The notes beneath the pieces were generated by a model that ran no database searches, was not told where the DNA came from, and saw only the letters and a list, made by a program, of their open reading frames with translations. Made by a program: the position numbers and the translations under genes. This document shows positions 54,165 through 64,000 of a stretch of 64,000 nucleotides of DNA, in pieces (the stretch's first letter is position 1; each line of letters starts with the position of its first letter). The stretch covers positions 891,808 through 955,807 of the forward strand of contig MNCI01003306.1 of NCBI GenBank assembly GCA_015680685.1, given 5' to 3'. Origin of the DNA: Gnetum montanum. Taxonomy: Eukaryota; Streptophyta; Gnetopsida; Gnetales; Gnetaceae.

Positions 54165-54785
54165 ACCTGCTACGCTGCATAGCATAGCAGGCCACATGGT
54201 AACTGAAACCTTCTAAAGTGTCGAATCAAGTGTCAAAGATGTAGTTGGCAATGATTTATTCCTCAAGGATATCTACCCTACTTCATCCTTGGAATATGAT
54301 TAGCGTAACATGGAAAAAAATATGTCAAATGTTGCAAAATGCATCCCATTTTGGGCACCATGCTATGCTACACTACACAGCGTAGCACAATGCCAATCGT
54401 AACACAATCTTTCTTGAAGTTGTGTTGATAGAGAAAATGCACTTGACCATTCTTCAATCCTTAAGGATGCTTGCCTTACTCTACCCTTGAAGTGTGATTG
54501 ATGTGACGTAGGTAAATTTTGCAAAAGCCACCCCAACTTGGGTGCTACGCTGCACAGCGTAGCAGGATGCCAGCACTAAGAAAGTATTCTCTCATATTGC
54601 TTTGACAAAAGAACTACATTTAGCCATGCAATAACCTCTAGGACTAGGTCTGATCAAAGTCCCACTCCACCTTCAGAGTCTGATCAAAGTCTCTTAACAA
54701 AGCATTGCAAATTAAGCTCAAATTCATGTTAGACTAGGTGCTACGTTGTGCAACGTTGCATAGCGTAGCACAGCGTAGTGGAGAC
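54165..54785. repeat. Palindrome array in the C LTR
   Basis: Palindromes at about 54169 (CTGCTACGCTGCATAGCATA then GCAGG), 54361, 54541 (GTGCTACGCTGCACAGCGTA then GCAGG) and 54742 lie 180-205 bases apart in units that share flanking words (TTTGGCAAGTTTTCTAA type). Further single copies of the words occur at 55270-55330 and 56440-56580. Confidence 0.78.
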
Positions 54786-55844
54786 ATTGAGGTTAAAAGT
54801 GTCCCAAGGATGAAACCAAGAAGTCTCAGGCTCCTTTAGCATGAAAAGTGTAAAGGATGGTTCCTAAAATAGCTTTCCTTCCTAGCCCTCGAAGCAGGAT
54901 TTTCAGTTTTTAGGCAAGATTTGTCTCAAAGGTGGCCTCAAACAGCATAGATAGTATAACACTTGAAAAGAAGTCTCAAGACATCTCCAGAAGCTCCAAG
55001 ACTTGTCGTCAGTAGTCATTTTTGCCCCAGCATCTTCTTGATAGTCGAGATCAATAGTTTGCCTTGCTTGTTGCATCCTTTGTCGAGTCCCGAAATTGTC
55101 TCTACACTTGACCCTACTCATAAGAGAGGGGAAGACGTAGTCCCGAAGTGTAAGCTTCACTTTACATTTGTCATAAGCATTTTTTGTAAAAATATGGCAT
55201 TCCCTTGGGTACATGTAGTTTGAATGATATGATCATAGCTAGGCAGGTTTAACTTGTAGCCTTTTTTCATTCAGCATAGCACATCAATGTAGCACCACAC
55301 ATTAGCATAGCACATCCACGTTGGTGCTCTATGGGACCTAGGACACATGATATCCAAGCCATATATCTCTCCTGCTCTTGGTTCTATAAATACCCCAGCA
55401 AACAACATTCTAGTTGTTAGCTTTTAGCAGTTGGATTTTGGTAGTTGGCTTCTCGTAGTAAGCTTCAACGAAGAGATTGGCAAACAAAAGGTTGATAATA
55501 GCAAATCCCAACAGTAGCACTTCCAGATCTCTCTTCAACCCAGCGTAGCAGCTCTTAGCCCAATAAGCACCGGCTCATTAGTTCCTGTCAGCACCACATC
55601 TGCAGAAGTCTAGGAGCTATGATCATATCATTCCATTGCTAGCTGTACATGTCCAGTACTGCATACCAGTTGTACACATTCATCATCCAAACAAAGATCA
55701 GATCCCCTAATTTTGGGGTGATGCATTCCCTCACCTAAACTCTCATTCTATTTTTGCTATAACATATATGTTGCATCATTGTGTAATTGTTCATGCTTAT
55801 TTTCCTGGTTACATACTTTGATGTGTTTCTATTGTTGTGCACCC

Positions 55845-56141
55845 CATGTTTTCTTTTAATTCAACCTCAACATGTTACATTTTAAAATTACTATTTTCAT
55901 ATGGTTATTGTACATCATGTAAGTCCTTGACTGATCGACTAGACCTTTCAGGGCATCCCATTTCCATTTTCTCTAGCATGGTTATGCATCTCACGTTTTC
56001 TTTTAATTCAACCTTAGCATGTTACACTTTAAAATTACTATTTGCATACGGTTATTGTACACCACGTAAGTCCCTGACTGATCGACCAAACCATTCAGGG
56101 CATCCCATTTCCATTTTCTCTAACATGGCCCTCACACAGAT
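55845..56141. repeat. 148-base direct duplication in the C LTR/leader
   Basis: Unit 1 starts ATGTTTTCTTTTAATTCAAC at 55845 and unit 2 ACGTTTTCTTTTAATTCAAC at 55993. Both run through AAGTCC...TGACTGATCGAC to CCATTTTCTCTA. They are about 90 percent alike by eye. The open frame across them has no recognisable product. Confidence 0.85.
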
Positions 56142-56315
56142 CTAGGGTTAGGTTGTACACCCAATAACCTCTCAGTCTTCCAGCCACTAACATTTTTAGA
56201 TGTCACAGTTTTTGGTGCTAGAATGAGGGCCTGAACCTCCATGTATTTTTCATGTGTTACGGGTGATCCTGCATGCTATCTGTACGCCATTACCAGTAGC
56301 CTGCTGGAGTAGACA

Positions 56316-56392
56316 TGACACCCCTGTGGTTGTCTATGCACTGGGTGGTGCAAATTGGTCACCACGATGGTTCCTCTGGAACCCTATAGGAC
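56316..56392 (+). promoter_or_regulatory. Conserved leader box of element C
   Basis: TGACACCCCTGTGG, then GGGTGGTGCAAATTGGTCAC and TTCCTCTGGAACCCTATAGG. Matches D and A leaders. Confidence 0.55.
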
Positions 56393-56748
56393 AAACTAAT
56401 GTGTTACACTACCTGTTTATTGTGTTATGCTGTCTACATTCTATATAGCGTAGTGACCCTATCAGTGTAGTAGTTCCTAAACTATATACTGTGTTATGCT
56501 ACCTATCTACTGCATTACGTTGCCTATGTTCTCTGTAGTGTAGTGCCCTGTTGATGTAGCTATTTCTCTCAGCGTAGGAAGAGTAACAGTGAAGAAAACT
56601 AGCTTTTCAACATTTTCAGATGCTCCCAGTTTCAGTCTATTCTCTCTGTGGCTTTAGACCTTAACCGTTTAATGTAAAACATACTATTTTTAACTGTTTC
56701 TTACACATATCTCTCCCTTTTTTCTTTGCACCTTTTTCATATTGGAAA

Positions 56749-59690
56749 AATGAATCCTGCTACCACTTCGATTCCTACCATGGGTTTGGAGGTGTCTCAC
56801 TTTGTTCCACACATGGTGGATCTTGAGCAACCGCCTAGCCCAATGTGGATACTACAGTAGTCTCTTAGACTACAGCATCAATCACCCGAATGCTTACCTC
56901 AAGACAAAGAGTGATATAATTTTCTATGTGCGAAAATCCAAGAAAATCTACCATTTGACTATCATGAATTTTAGGAAAAATGTAACTTTGAGATCATTCA
57001 TTAGAATAGAAGGGAGTTCATTCCTACGTGTGATACCACTATCACATTCACTAACACATGTCAATGGCTTTTAAACCAGCTTGTGCAATTAAGTAGGTCA
57101 AGAGAATGGGACATAGTATCTCACTATGATGAACCTTTTCATGATGGCCAAGAGGAGTTAGACTCCCATTCTGAAGGTGGTGGTCCAACCTATGCTACGA
57201 CTGTCCCTTCCACCTTTGTTGTTCATTCACACCAATTATAATTTTCTGCCTCTTTTGCTACTACCATGACACTACTACAACTGAGACCCTCTTTGGTGAT
57301 GGGTAGTCATCAAATGTTGTCAACATATCAGCATGCAGGCCCTTCAACCTCATTTCCCATTAATCATCCTTGCAAGTTTGTCCAAGCCCCACACCCAACG
57401 TCAATGATGCCCACATTGCCATATGTGCACACCATGCCCACATCACAATTGCATGTAAGTTTTATTTCTATCCCCTCCTCTATACCCATTCCACCATTAG
57501 TAGTGGGCCCAACCTCAACCACATGGTGGACAACAATGACCTCTTTTCCTGCAACTCAAATGTCTCACATGCCACAATACGCATAGTCCCAAATATACCA
57601 AGTTTCACATGTAACGCAATCGAACACAGGGTTGTGGCCCACCCCAACCATTGGGCAGATAACCACCCCCATAGCACCATCGATGTCAGCAGCTCCAATG
57701 GTACCACCCACTAGGTTGTAGGATCCTCAAATAACACCACTAGTAGGAGCTATTCTGATAGCACCCCCAATGGGACTAGTAGCCACACCAATAGCACCAC
57801 CAGTGATGGCTACTCCAGTAGCTTCACAAGCCCCTGTAACACCCCCAAGTCTAGACCACACCTTTTAGCTCATCCATACCCTCACCGAAGAGATTAAACG
57901 GCTCAAAGCCGCCGATTCTGAAACTGTTCAAGTCATGGACTTCTACCAAGATGACCCGATCAGTCCAATTGTTCCCATGCTTACATTGCCTCCTAGGGTA
58001 TAGCTTCCCTAGTTTACAAAATACAATGGGAAAGGTAATTTGAATGCCCACCTGATCACTTTCAGGTTTGAATCCTTGTTACTACAACTGTGGCCCCATA
58101 CCATCATTCATGTTTTTTCCATGTCCTTGATAGACAAGGCCTTAGACTGGTACAATGCGCCTCCCTATGCTTCTATCTCAAAATTAGAAGAATTGCTAAG
58201 CCAGTTCATGACTCGTTTTAAGTATAACTTGAAGCTGGAGGTCACTTTAGATTAGCTCATGAACATTAAACAAGAATCATTAGAATTTGTACAAAAATTC
58301 ATACACCGTTGGAGTGCTACCCTAAACGAAATACATGAACCAATTTTCGAGGCCCATTTTCTAGCTATTTTCAAAAGGGCAATAAATGATTTTATCAACT
58401 CCAAACTATATTATTTGGCTCCGCATTCCCTTAGCCACGTGTTGGCTCAAACTAAAAGCATTCAGGATGCGGCGAAGGCTAGTAGAGATCCAGCATACGT
58501 AGCCTATAAAAACACACATACAATGAAAGACAAGGAGAAAGGTAAGGCCACAACAACCACAGTGGCCACTGTGGCTAATGAGACCAAGTCAAACAATAGT
58601 AAAAGGATTTCCAGAACACCCGAAGCCTCCACTAACACAACACTCAGCTCCAGTAGCACTAGTCCATCCCTGACATTAACACCCATAGTGCAAACTCTAC
58701 CAAGGCCAAATTTTAAGTGCAAGGATCGCTCAAAATATACCCCGTTACCAATTAAGCCTTCGAAGCTTCTAAGTTAATTATTTGGAGCTGAGTGTATCCA
58801 ACATAAACAAATGTCAGAGGAGGTCCTTAAGCGTCACCAAAGGTACTTTGAAGTCCTTCGTGATCCCTCCTTGGCTATGCCTAATGAACCACTAGTACCC
58901 AGGAACTTCAAGCTAGAGCATTTTTGCTATTATCATCAATTGTGTGGGCATGATACAGATTATTTCCTGGCATTGAAAGATGATATCCAGCGAATGATCA
59001 ATCAAGGTAAGTTGGTCCTGGATAAGAGCAGTCCTTTCTAACTTGAAAATCAATTAATGAATGTTTACAAAGATCCTTTGAATGCTAACAATGCAGGTTA
59101 CACTATCAATGCCATTGGCATTGATGATAACATAGAATCAAACATGAACCCTTCGTGGTTCATGTACCTCCCCGCAATGCTAAAGCTTCAACAACAACCA
59201 GGTCACAAACCCCTTTGTCATTAGGGCCTCTCCATAAACATCTGTTGCACCATTTGTACTTAAAACTATATTGTGTCCCACTACAACAACCCAAGCAACA
59301 TTTGTTATCAAGATGCCAAAGCATGCACGTTCCCCTACTACCCAAATTTAAGTGACAAGCAATGCGTCTCAACTTCCTCATCTAAGGAAACACGAAGAAC
59401 ATCTAGCAAATAAGTTTGCTAGAGAATGCACTACGTTGGGCCCCCTTAAGCCCATCCCCTTGTCCACAATTCCCATGACCTCTTCATCATCAGCCACTAG
59501 TGGCAACACACACATGCAACCATCATCCTCTGATTCAAAAAGGCTTATTATCCAACCCAAAGCCACTCCCCCTTAGGCAATTCATCTTCTAGGGTGTATA
59601 GAAGAAGAAAAATTTAGCAAATAATCAGATAATGGGCAAGACTTCCTAAATGCATTTTCATAGGTTAAATAGGCCTTGAAACAAAAGAAC
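56749..59690 (+). pseudogene. Element C gag
   Basis: The start at about 56749 (MNPATTSIPTMGLEVSHFVP) leads to YNFLCAKIQENLPF after stops. A Pro/Thr/Met-rich spacer (57180-57850) precedes IMDFYQDD-type sequence (VMDFYQDDPISPI) and the capsid: LLLQLWPHTIIHVFSMSLID, LEELLSQFMTRFKYNLKLEV, FVQKFIHRWSATLNEIHEPI and AINDFINSKLYYLAPHSL. Then come the basic tail (KDKEKGKATTTTVATVA) and the zinc finger (58811-59041, EHFCYYHQLCGHDTDYFLAL). A TAG at 58255 splits the capsid where A has a Gln codon. Confidence 0.83.
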
Positions 59691-60541
59691 ACAACATTAA
59701 GCTTTTACGACTTAATAATGACCTATACGGTGCATCATGAGACTTTGGTTCACATGTTAGCATCTATTTCTATTAGTAAAAACATGCCAGCCAAAGAAAA
59801 GCTATCCATGCCATTATGCTTCCCTTTGTGATTGAAGAACCATAGCCAGCCCATTTAACATTTCATGGAAAAGCCATTAAAGATGACCCTGAAAAGGGTC
59901 AAGTGACTACCACCCCCATGTTTATCACAATTCGGGTAGGTCAGTATAAGATTTGTAGAATACACATCGATGACGGGGTTGCCACCAATGTGATCCCATT
60001 CCCCATAGTGGACAAGTTGGGCCTGGTGGATTAAATCAAGCCCACAACAACCTCATGTTTAAAGTCATTCAATGGGGCATGCATCGTGGTCAAGGGGACT
60101 GTTACCATCAACTTTATAGTAGGGGACTAGTTTCCCACTAGCGCAGTATTTATTATGATAGAAGAGATGCCTGGGTTTAACTTGATCTTGGGAAGATCGT
60201 GGTTAGCCTAACTAAGAGCTATCTCCTCACCCATACACCAAGAGATCCACTTACCCTATGCAGGTGAAGAGGTGGTGATCTTTGGTGATGAAGTAGCTCC
60301 CCGAGCCATAAACAATATAAACATCGAGTAAGGATCAGAGATAGAAATCTCTGAAAATGAATCACCCATTCATCCTAAAATTCCATGTTTGACAAATGAG
60401 CCGTCCAAAACTACCAACTTAAATGAAGAAACCATGTGGGCCAAATTTCCCTTCCAAACGGCAGATGATAGCATAGAGGAATGCCACCACAAGGCTTCCC
60501 GACCATATGCCTTGCCTAACCCACGTCGGATTAGGAAATAA
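59691..60541 (+). pseudogene. Element C protease and end of gag-pro
   Basis: YDLIMTYTVHHETLVHMLAS leads to RIHIDDGVATNVIPFPIVDK (active site DDG as in A and B), EMPGFNLILGRSWLA and HQEIHLPYAGEEVVIFGDEV. The frame ends SRPYALPNPRRIRK at TAA 60539-60541. At least three Gln codons have become TAA or TAG. Confidence 0.82.
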
Positions 60542-60654
60542 TTACATGATTAAAGTTTTCCTCCACTTTACTTCAATCAATTTTATACTTCTGTTTGCAT
60601 GATTTCCATTTTGCATTAAGTTTTTGTTTACATTGTCTCTGCTACTAGCATTAG

Positions 60655-60925
60655 TTAAAGCGATTATGGCTTGGAATGGCCTTAAACTACCATCACGGCT
60701 TGAAATGGCCTTAAACTACCGCCATGCCTCGCTAAGGCCTAAAACTGGCAACATCACTTTCGAAAACCACCTTACACATGACCCAAAATGGCCTTAAACT
60801 ACCACCACAGCTCGTTAAGGCCTAAAACTAGCAACCCTACTTTCAAAAATTACTTCACATATGGACCAAAATGGCCTAAAACTAGCAATGGCCTGAAATG
60901 GCCTCAAACTAGAGCATGGGGGCCC
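60655..60925. repeat. GGCCTTAAACTACCA / GGCCTAAAACTAGCA array after C protease
   Basis: About eight units of 30-50 bases, such as AATGGCCTTAAACTACCATC and TAAGGCCTAAAACTGGCAAC. The same place and motif as A and B. Confidence 0.82.
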
Positions 60926-61059
60926 ACAAGGGGCTATAGTACACCAACAAACACATTAACCAAAAGGAATAAAACAAGTGTTTTAATTTCCATTAAATAT
61001 AAGTCTATACTCAGAATACATAACAATAGGCATTTCATTTCAAAGAAAAAATTTGCCAA

Positions 61060-64000
61060 TGGGCTATGAGTCTTTGCCAGTATCTTTATCCCCTACCCCA
61101 CTAGGTCCTACATCCTCATTTGGGTCTTGCATAAAGTAAGAATAATATAATGAGTCAAATTACAATCACATATCATAGAATAAACTACAATATAGTAAAT
61201 CTTGGCTAACTTGAGATGGGCTTGCATCCATCTCTAGAGGTATTCTATCCATGCTAACTACTAAGTGTCAATGTATTTCATCCTCACTTAAGTTGGCCTA
61301 ATCTTCTTCCCCTAGATCAACGCTTGCTACAATTTTTCCCTTTTCCACAACTGTCCATGTGGGCGGTCCTAGAGAGAATGTAGTAGTAGTGGTCTCCCCA
61401 AAAGGCAAGGTTACCTCTCCCTCAAGAGATTCACTTACCACTACCTACTTTGTAAATCTTTCGTAGGCCTTGGTAGCACCAATTACATCAAGAAATAGCT
61501 CATGAGTATGCAATTCAACAAAAGCATCTTGATATTTTTGATGGTAGGCAACAAGTTCCACCTTGTACATGTGTTTATGATTTTTCTGTGCCTGCCCCCA
61601 TTCATACACCTTGGCGTTGTAGTCTTTTCAATCCTGGTTTTTCAGGGCCAATAGATCCATTTGCAAGCATTGTTCAATCACTTCCTGGGTAGCTTCATTC
61701 CTTCCTTGTACAGCCAACCAATATCTTGCATAATCGATTACAGTCGTACGCCAACTACCATCTGAACTATTGCGAGCCATTAAGAACTCATTCCTTGACT
61801 GCAGATCTTCCAATTCAACTGCTTGACTAGCTTTCTCCTTGTCGAGTTTCTAGACCCATTTTCAGAGGTCTTCATTAAGGCACCTACACTCCCACAACGA
61901 TCATGCCAAGTATAGTGCACATTTACTTGCCTCCTCGTATATATTAGGAGGCACCTTAGTTACCTCGGGAGGGAGCTCAGGCACAACATCAACTTCAACT
62001 GTCTATTGTGGGTCCCATTTGAGTCAAGAAGTTGGTAATCATACACAAAGAAGCGTTAATCACTAGATGATAGCAAAAATACAATAAAGTAGAGAGAAAA
62101 CATTGTACTTCAAATGAAACTATCCCGGGGTCAATTTTTCTTAAGCAATCAATCATGTCATCAACAATCCCCTCCATAAAGGCAAACTTATCTGACGTTT
62201 CTATCCATGGCTCTAGGCAAAAGGAAGAAGAAGACTCAGGACCTTTAGTAGCAGTGTCTACTATATAGTAAAAGCACATTAGCATTATGAAAAAGAGGGA
62301 TAGGAAAGTGGGAAGTAACATAAAAAATAATGTAAATCTTCTACCCAAACAACCCTCAAGGGTAAGACTGGGGGGGATCACCCATTAGCACACTGTCAAA
62401 CAAACAGTCAAACTCATCAGTGCCAAACTGTAGCCCTTCTACCTCTAGCTGACTTAACAGTGTAGCAGCATCTTCAACCGTCATGTACCCCTCAAGTGCT
62501 GGGGAACACTTTTCCAAAGGTTCATCTATAGTAGGGGCCTCTTCCTCTACTGCAGGGGCCTTGTCCTCTACAACTGAGGCCTCTTCTTCTTCTATAGCAA
62601 GGGCCCCTACCCCAAGGGCCAAAGTTTCTTCTTCATCATCTATTAAACACATCTGAAGTGAGCATGCTAGTCTAACAAAACAAAAAAAGGGGGGAGGGGT
62701 AGCTAACGAGGCAATTAAATCATACTCACTAGCAAATGCAGGTTGCACTTTACAAACCTTGATCCGTAATCTTTTGCCTCTTTCTTCATTGGTATGCAAA
62801 GGCTCTTCTATGGGAAAAGATTTCTTGTGTTGCAACTTTGATTTCACCATTTCAGCAATAAGGCATGCATCCCTTACCACATTGCCTATGTTAGTATGAG
62901 GCGCTTGTCCAATGCTGTCTTGTGCATGAAAGGGTCATCCCACCTGATCCTTCGTTGTTAACGAAAAAAACTTCCCAATAGCTTCTAGGGGGTTCTAGGA
63001 TCGAGTGGTGTAGAATACTTAGCAGATCCATGGCTTGGATATCTAGGTGTGATCCTACAACACCCAAATGTCATTCTCTCAAACCACCAAGAATTCAGCA
63101 AACCGTCATAGGTAGGCTATAAAAAAGGCAAAATGCACATTAAAACATGCATTAAGATTCTCATAAAGCTTAATCATTTTGGCCCGCAAACCCTCAATGA
63201 GATACTTAGCCTAATTATAGTGAGTCCCTTCTTCCATGACATCCCTCATAATCCAAGTCTGCTCTACCCCAAAAATTTTCCCTTAGGAGAGTAACTTGGG
63301 GAAAGCACGACCCCAGAAGACAAGGTAAACCTTATGGGCTACCTCTAGCTTGACCTTATTCATGTAAATCCCCTTTCAATCTTTGCGCATCCCTAGCCAT
63401 TCTTCTATGTCCTCTCGATGGTTTACATATTTTCTGGTCTTCTCCCCTATATGTAAGCCATCAGAAGGAACACTTAAGAGATCTGTGAAAAGGTTGTCAG
63501 TGATCTCAAACACCACCTGTACATTATGCACTCACGTGCGAAAGCGGTCAGCCCTTTCCATAAAAGAGTCAACAAGGACGAGCATCTCTACAGCTGGAAT
63601 GCTTGGATTTACTACTAAAAATAAGTTCATGAGCCCAACCTCTTGGACATTCTAAACAAGGGTGGCTTAGGCCCCATTGTAAAACCAGCATTGTGTCTTG
63701 TCCACTTCATCATATTTAAAGAAGAGGTTAGTTTTGTCACATCCTGATGTGATTACTGTAACCTCTATAGACTCGGCCACCACTATAGTAATCAAAAGAT
63801 AAAAGCAAAAATAATTAATCGATCAATCAAAGGCATGCAAAAATACATACAAAACCTAACCCACCAAGTGTAAACAGCGTAGGGAATAATAGGATTTTCA
63901 CTAAAACTTCTTCCACAGTAGGTATTCAATGAGACACCCATTCGCTATCCAACCACCCAAGCTCTTTGCACTTCAGAGAGAACTTGGCATACTTGGTTGG
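61060..64000 (-). pseudogene. Antisense accessory gene of element C (5' end outside window)
   Basis: On the minus strand from the window end: the middle domain (63790-63200) reads SGCDKTNLFFKYDEVDKTQC, MLVLVDSFMERADRFRT, LFTDLLSVPSDGLH and DIEEWLGMRKD, then AFPKLLS as in B. ACLIAEMVKSKLQHKKSF lies at 62880-62810, and an acidic run (EEEEASVVEDKAPAVEEEAP) at about 62500-62640. Next are DKFAFMEGIVDDMIDCLRKI at about 62115-62210, then NIYEEASKCALY and SRNEFLMARNSSDGSWRTTV with VIDYARYWLAV (61990-61628). The last exon, after TTATGCAAG (about 61130), reads DPNEDVGPSGVGDKDTGKDS and ends at about 61069. An FCP1-like part would lie beyond 64000. Confidence 0.7.

Larger units (their letters stand above)
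53907..56200 (+). repeat. 5' LTR of element C (inner limit approximate)
   Basis: The TG start is at 53907. Four U3 units of about 190 bases each contain a palindrome. A conserved block lies at 55098-55155 (CTTGACCCTACTCATAAGAG), and TATA box GGTTCTATAAATACCCC at about 55380-55396. A 148-base direct duplication lies at 55845-56141. The inner end is somewhere between 56000 and 56250. Confidence 0.65.
53907..64000 (+). mobile_element. Element C: Tat-clade element with antisense gene (3' end outside window)
   Basis: Plus-strand LTR (TGAAACACCATCAATTTTGG at 53907), leader, gag, protease, then the antisense accessory gene, cut by the window end before RT. It has the same architecture as A and B. 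The five bases before the LTR (TTAAG, 53902-53906) would be the target duplication; the other side is not visible. Confidence 0.82.

Noticed and set aside
57266-57714. Overlapping Pro/Ser/Thr/His-rich frames as independent genes
   Set aside because: They are the low-complexity spacer of C gag, which has the same position and composition in A and D.

Overview
This window is repeat-dense nuclear DNA from a seed plant. It is built almost entirely of decayed, nested LTR retrotransposons, and I see no intact single-copy host gene. The evidence is Ty3/gypsy polyproteins of the Tat clade (a normal plus an archaeal-type second RNase H), an Athila-like gag with the TGGCGCC-type primer site, LTRs with TATA boxes, and many stop codons and frameshifts. 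The species cannot be named from this sequence.

Layout. Element A (minus strand, 1-13782, its 3' end outside the window) reads gag, protease, [antisense gene], RT, RNase H, second RNase H, integrase. It sits inside the gag of relative D (minus, 13783-18242). D in turn sits inside an LTR of Athila-like, gag-only element E (minus, about 18243-23503), which interrupts the integrase of Tat element F (plus, 23504-26275). A Tat LTR starts at 26276 and is split by about 2.9 kb of foreign DNA containing a 630-base assembly gap. It leads into Tat element B (plus, gag from 31339, integrase ending about 48458, a second LTR from 48711). After that come a minus-strand Ty3-type gag remnant (about 50110-50745), a probable endogenous pararetrovirus fragment (about 52540-53906), and Tat element C (plus, LTR from 53907, cut by the window end inside its accessory gene).

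Main observation. In A, B and C the interval after the protease (between protease and RT in A and B) holds a multi-exon gene on the strand opposite to gag-pol. Its products align across the three copies. They combine an N-terminal region resembling an FCP1/NIF-type (HAD superfamily) phosphatase domain (visible in A and B), a middle domain I do not recognise, an acidic linker, a charged helical region with a shared YARYW motif in A and C, and a short tail. A TTAAACTA-type short repeat lies on both sides of this module in A and B. A candidate 3' splice site precedes the RT exon in both, so the antisense gene may lie within an intron of the sense pol transcript. Ogre-like Tat elements are known to have an intron in this position, and Grande/Retand-type Tat elements are known to carry antisense genes elsewhere. 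I am not aware of an antisense FCP1-like gene between protease and RT.

Other structure includes arrays of roughly 40-nt imperfect palindromes in the LTRs (GCTATGCTACGTAGCATAGC type), a 185-bp-period hairpin array in B, a conserved leader box that is duplicated in D, and a small inverted duplication bounded by single Ns that is probably an assembly error.
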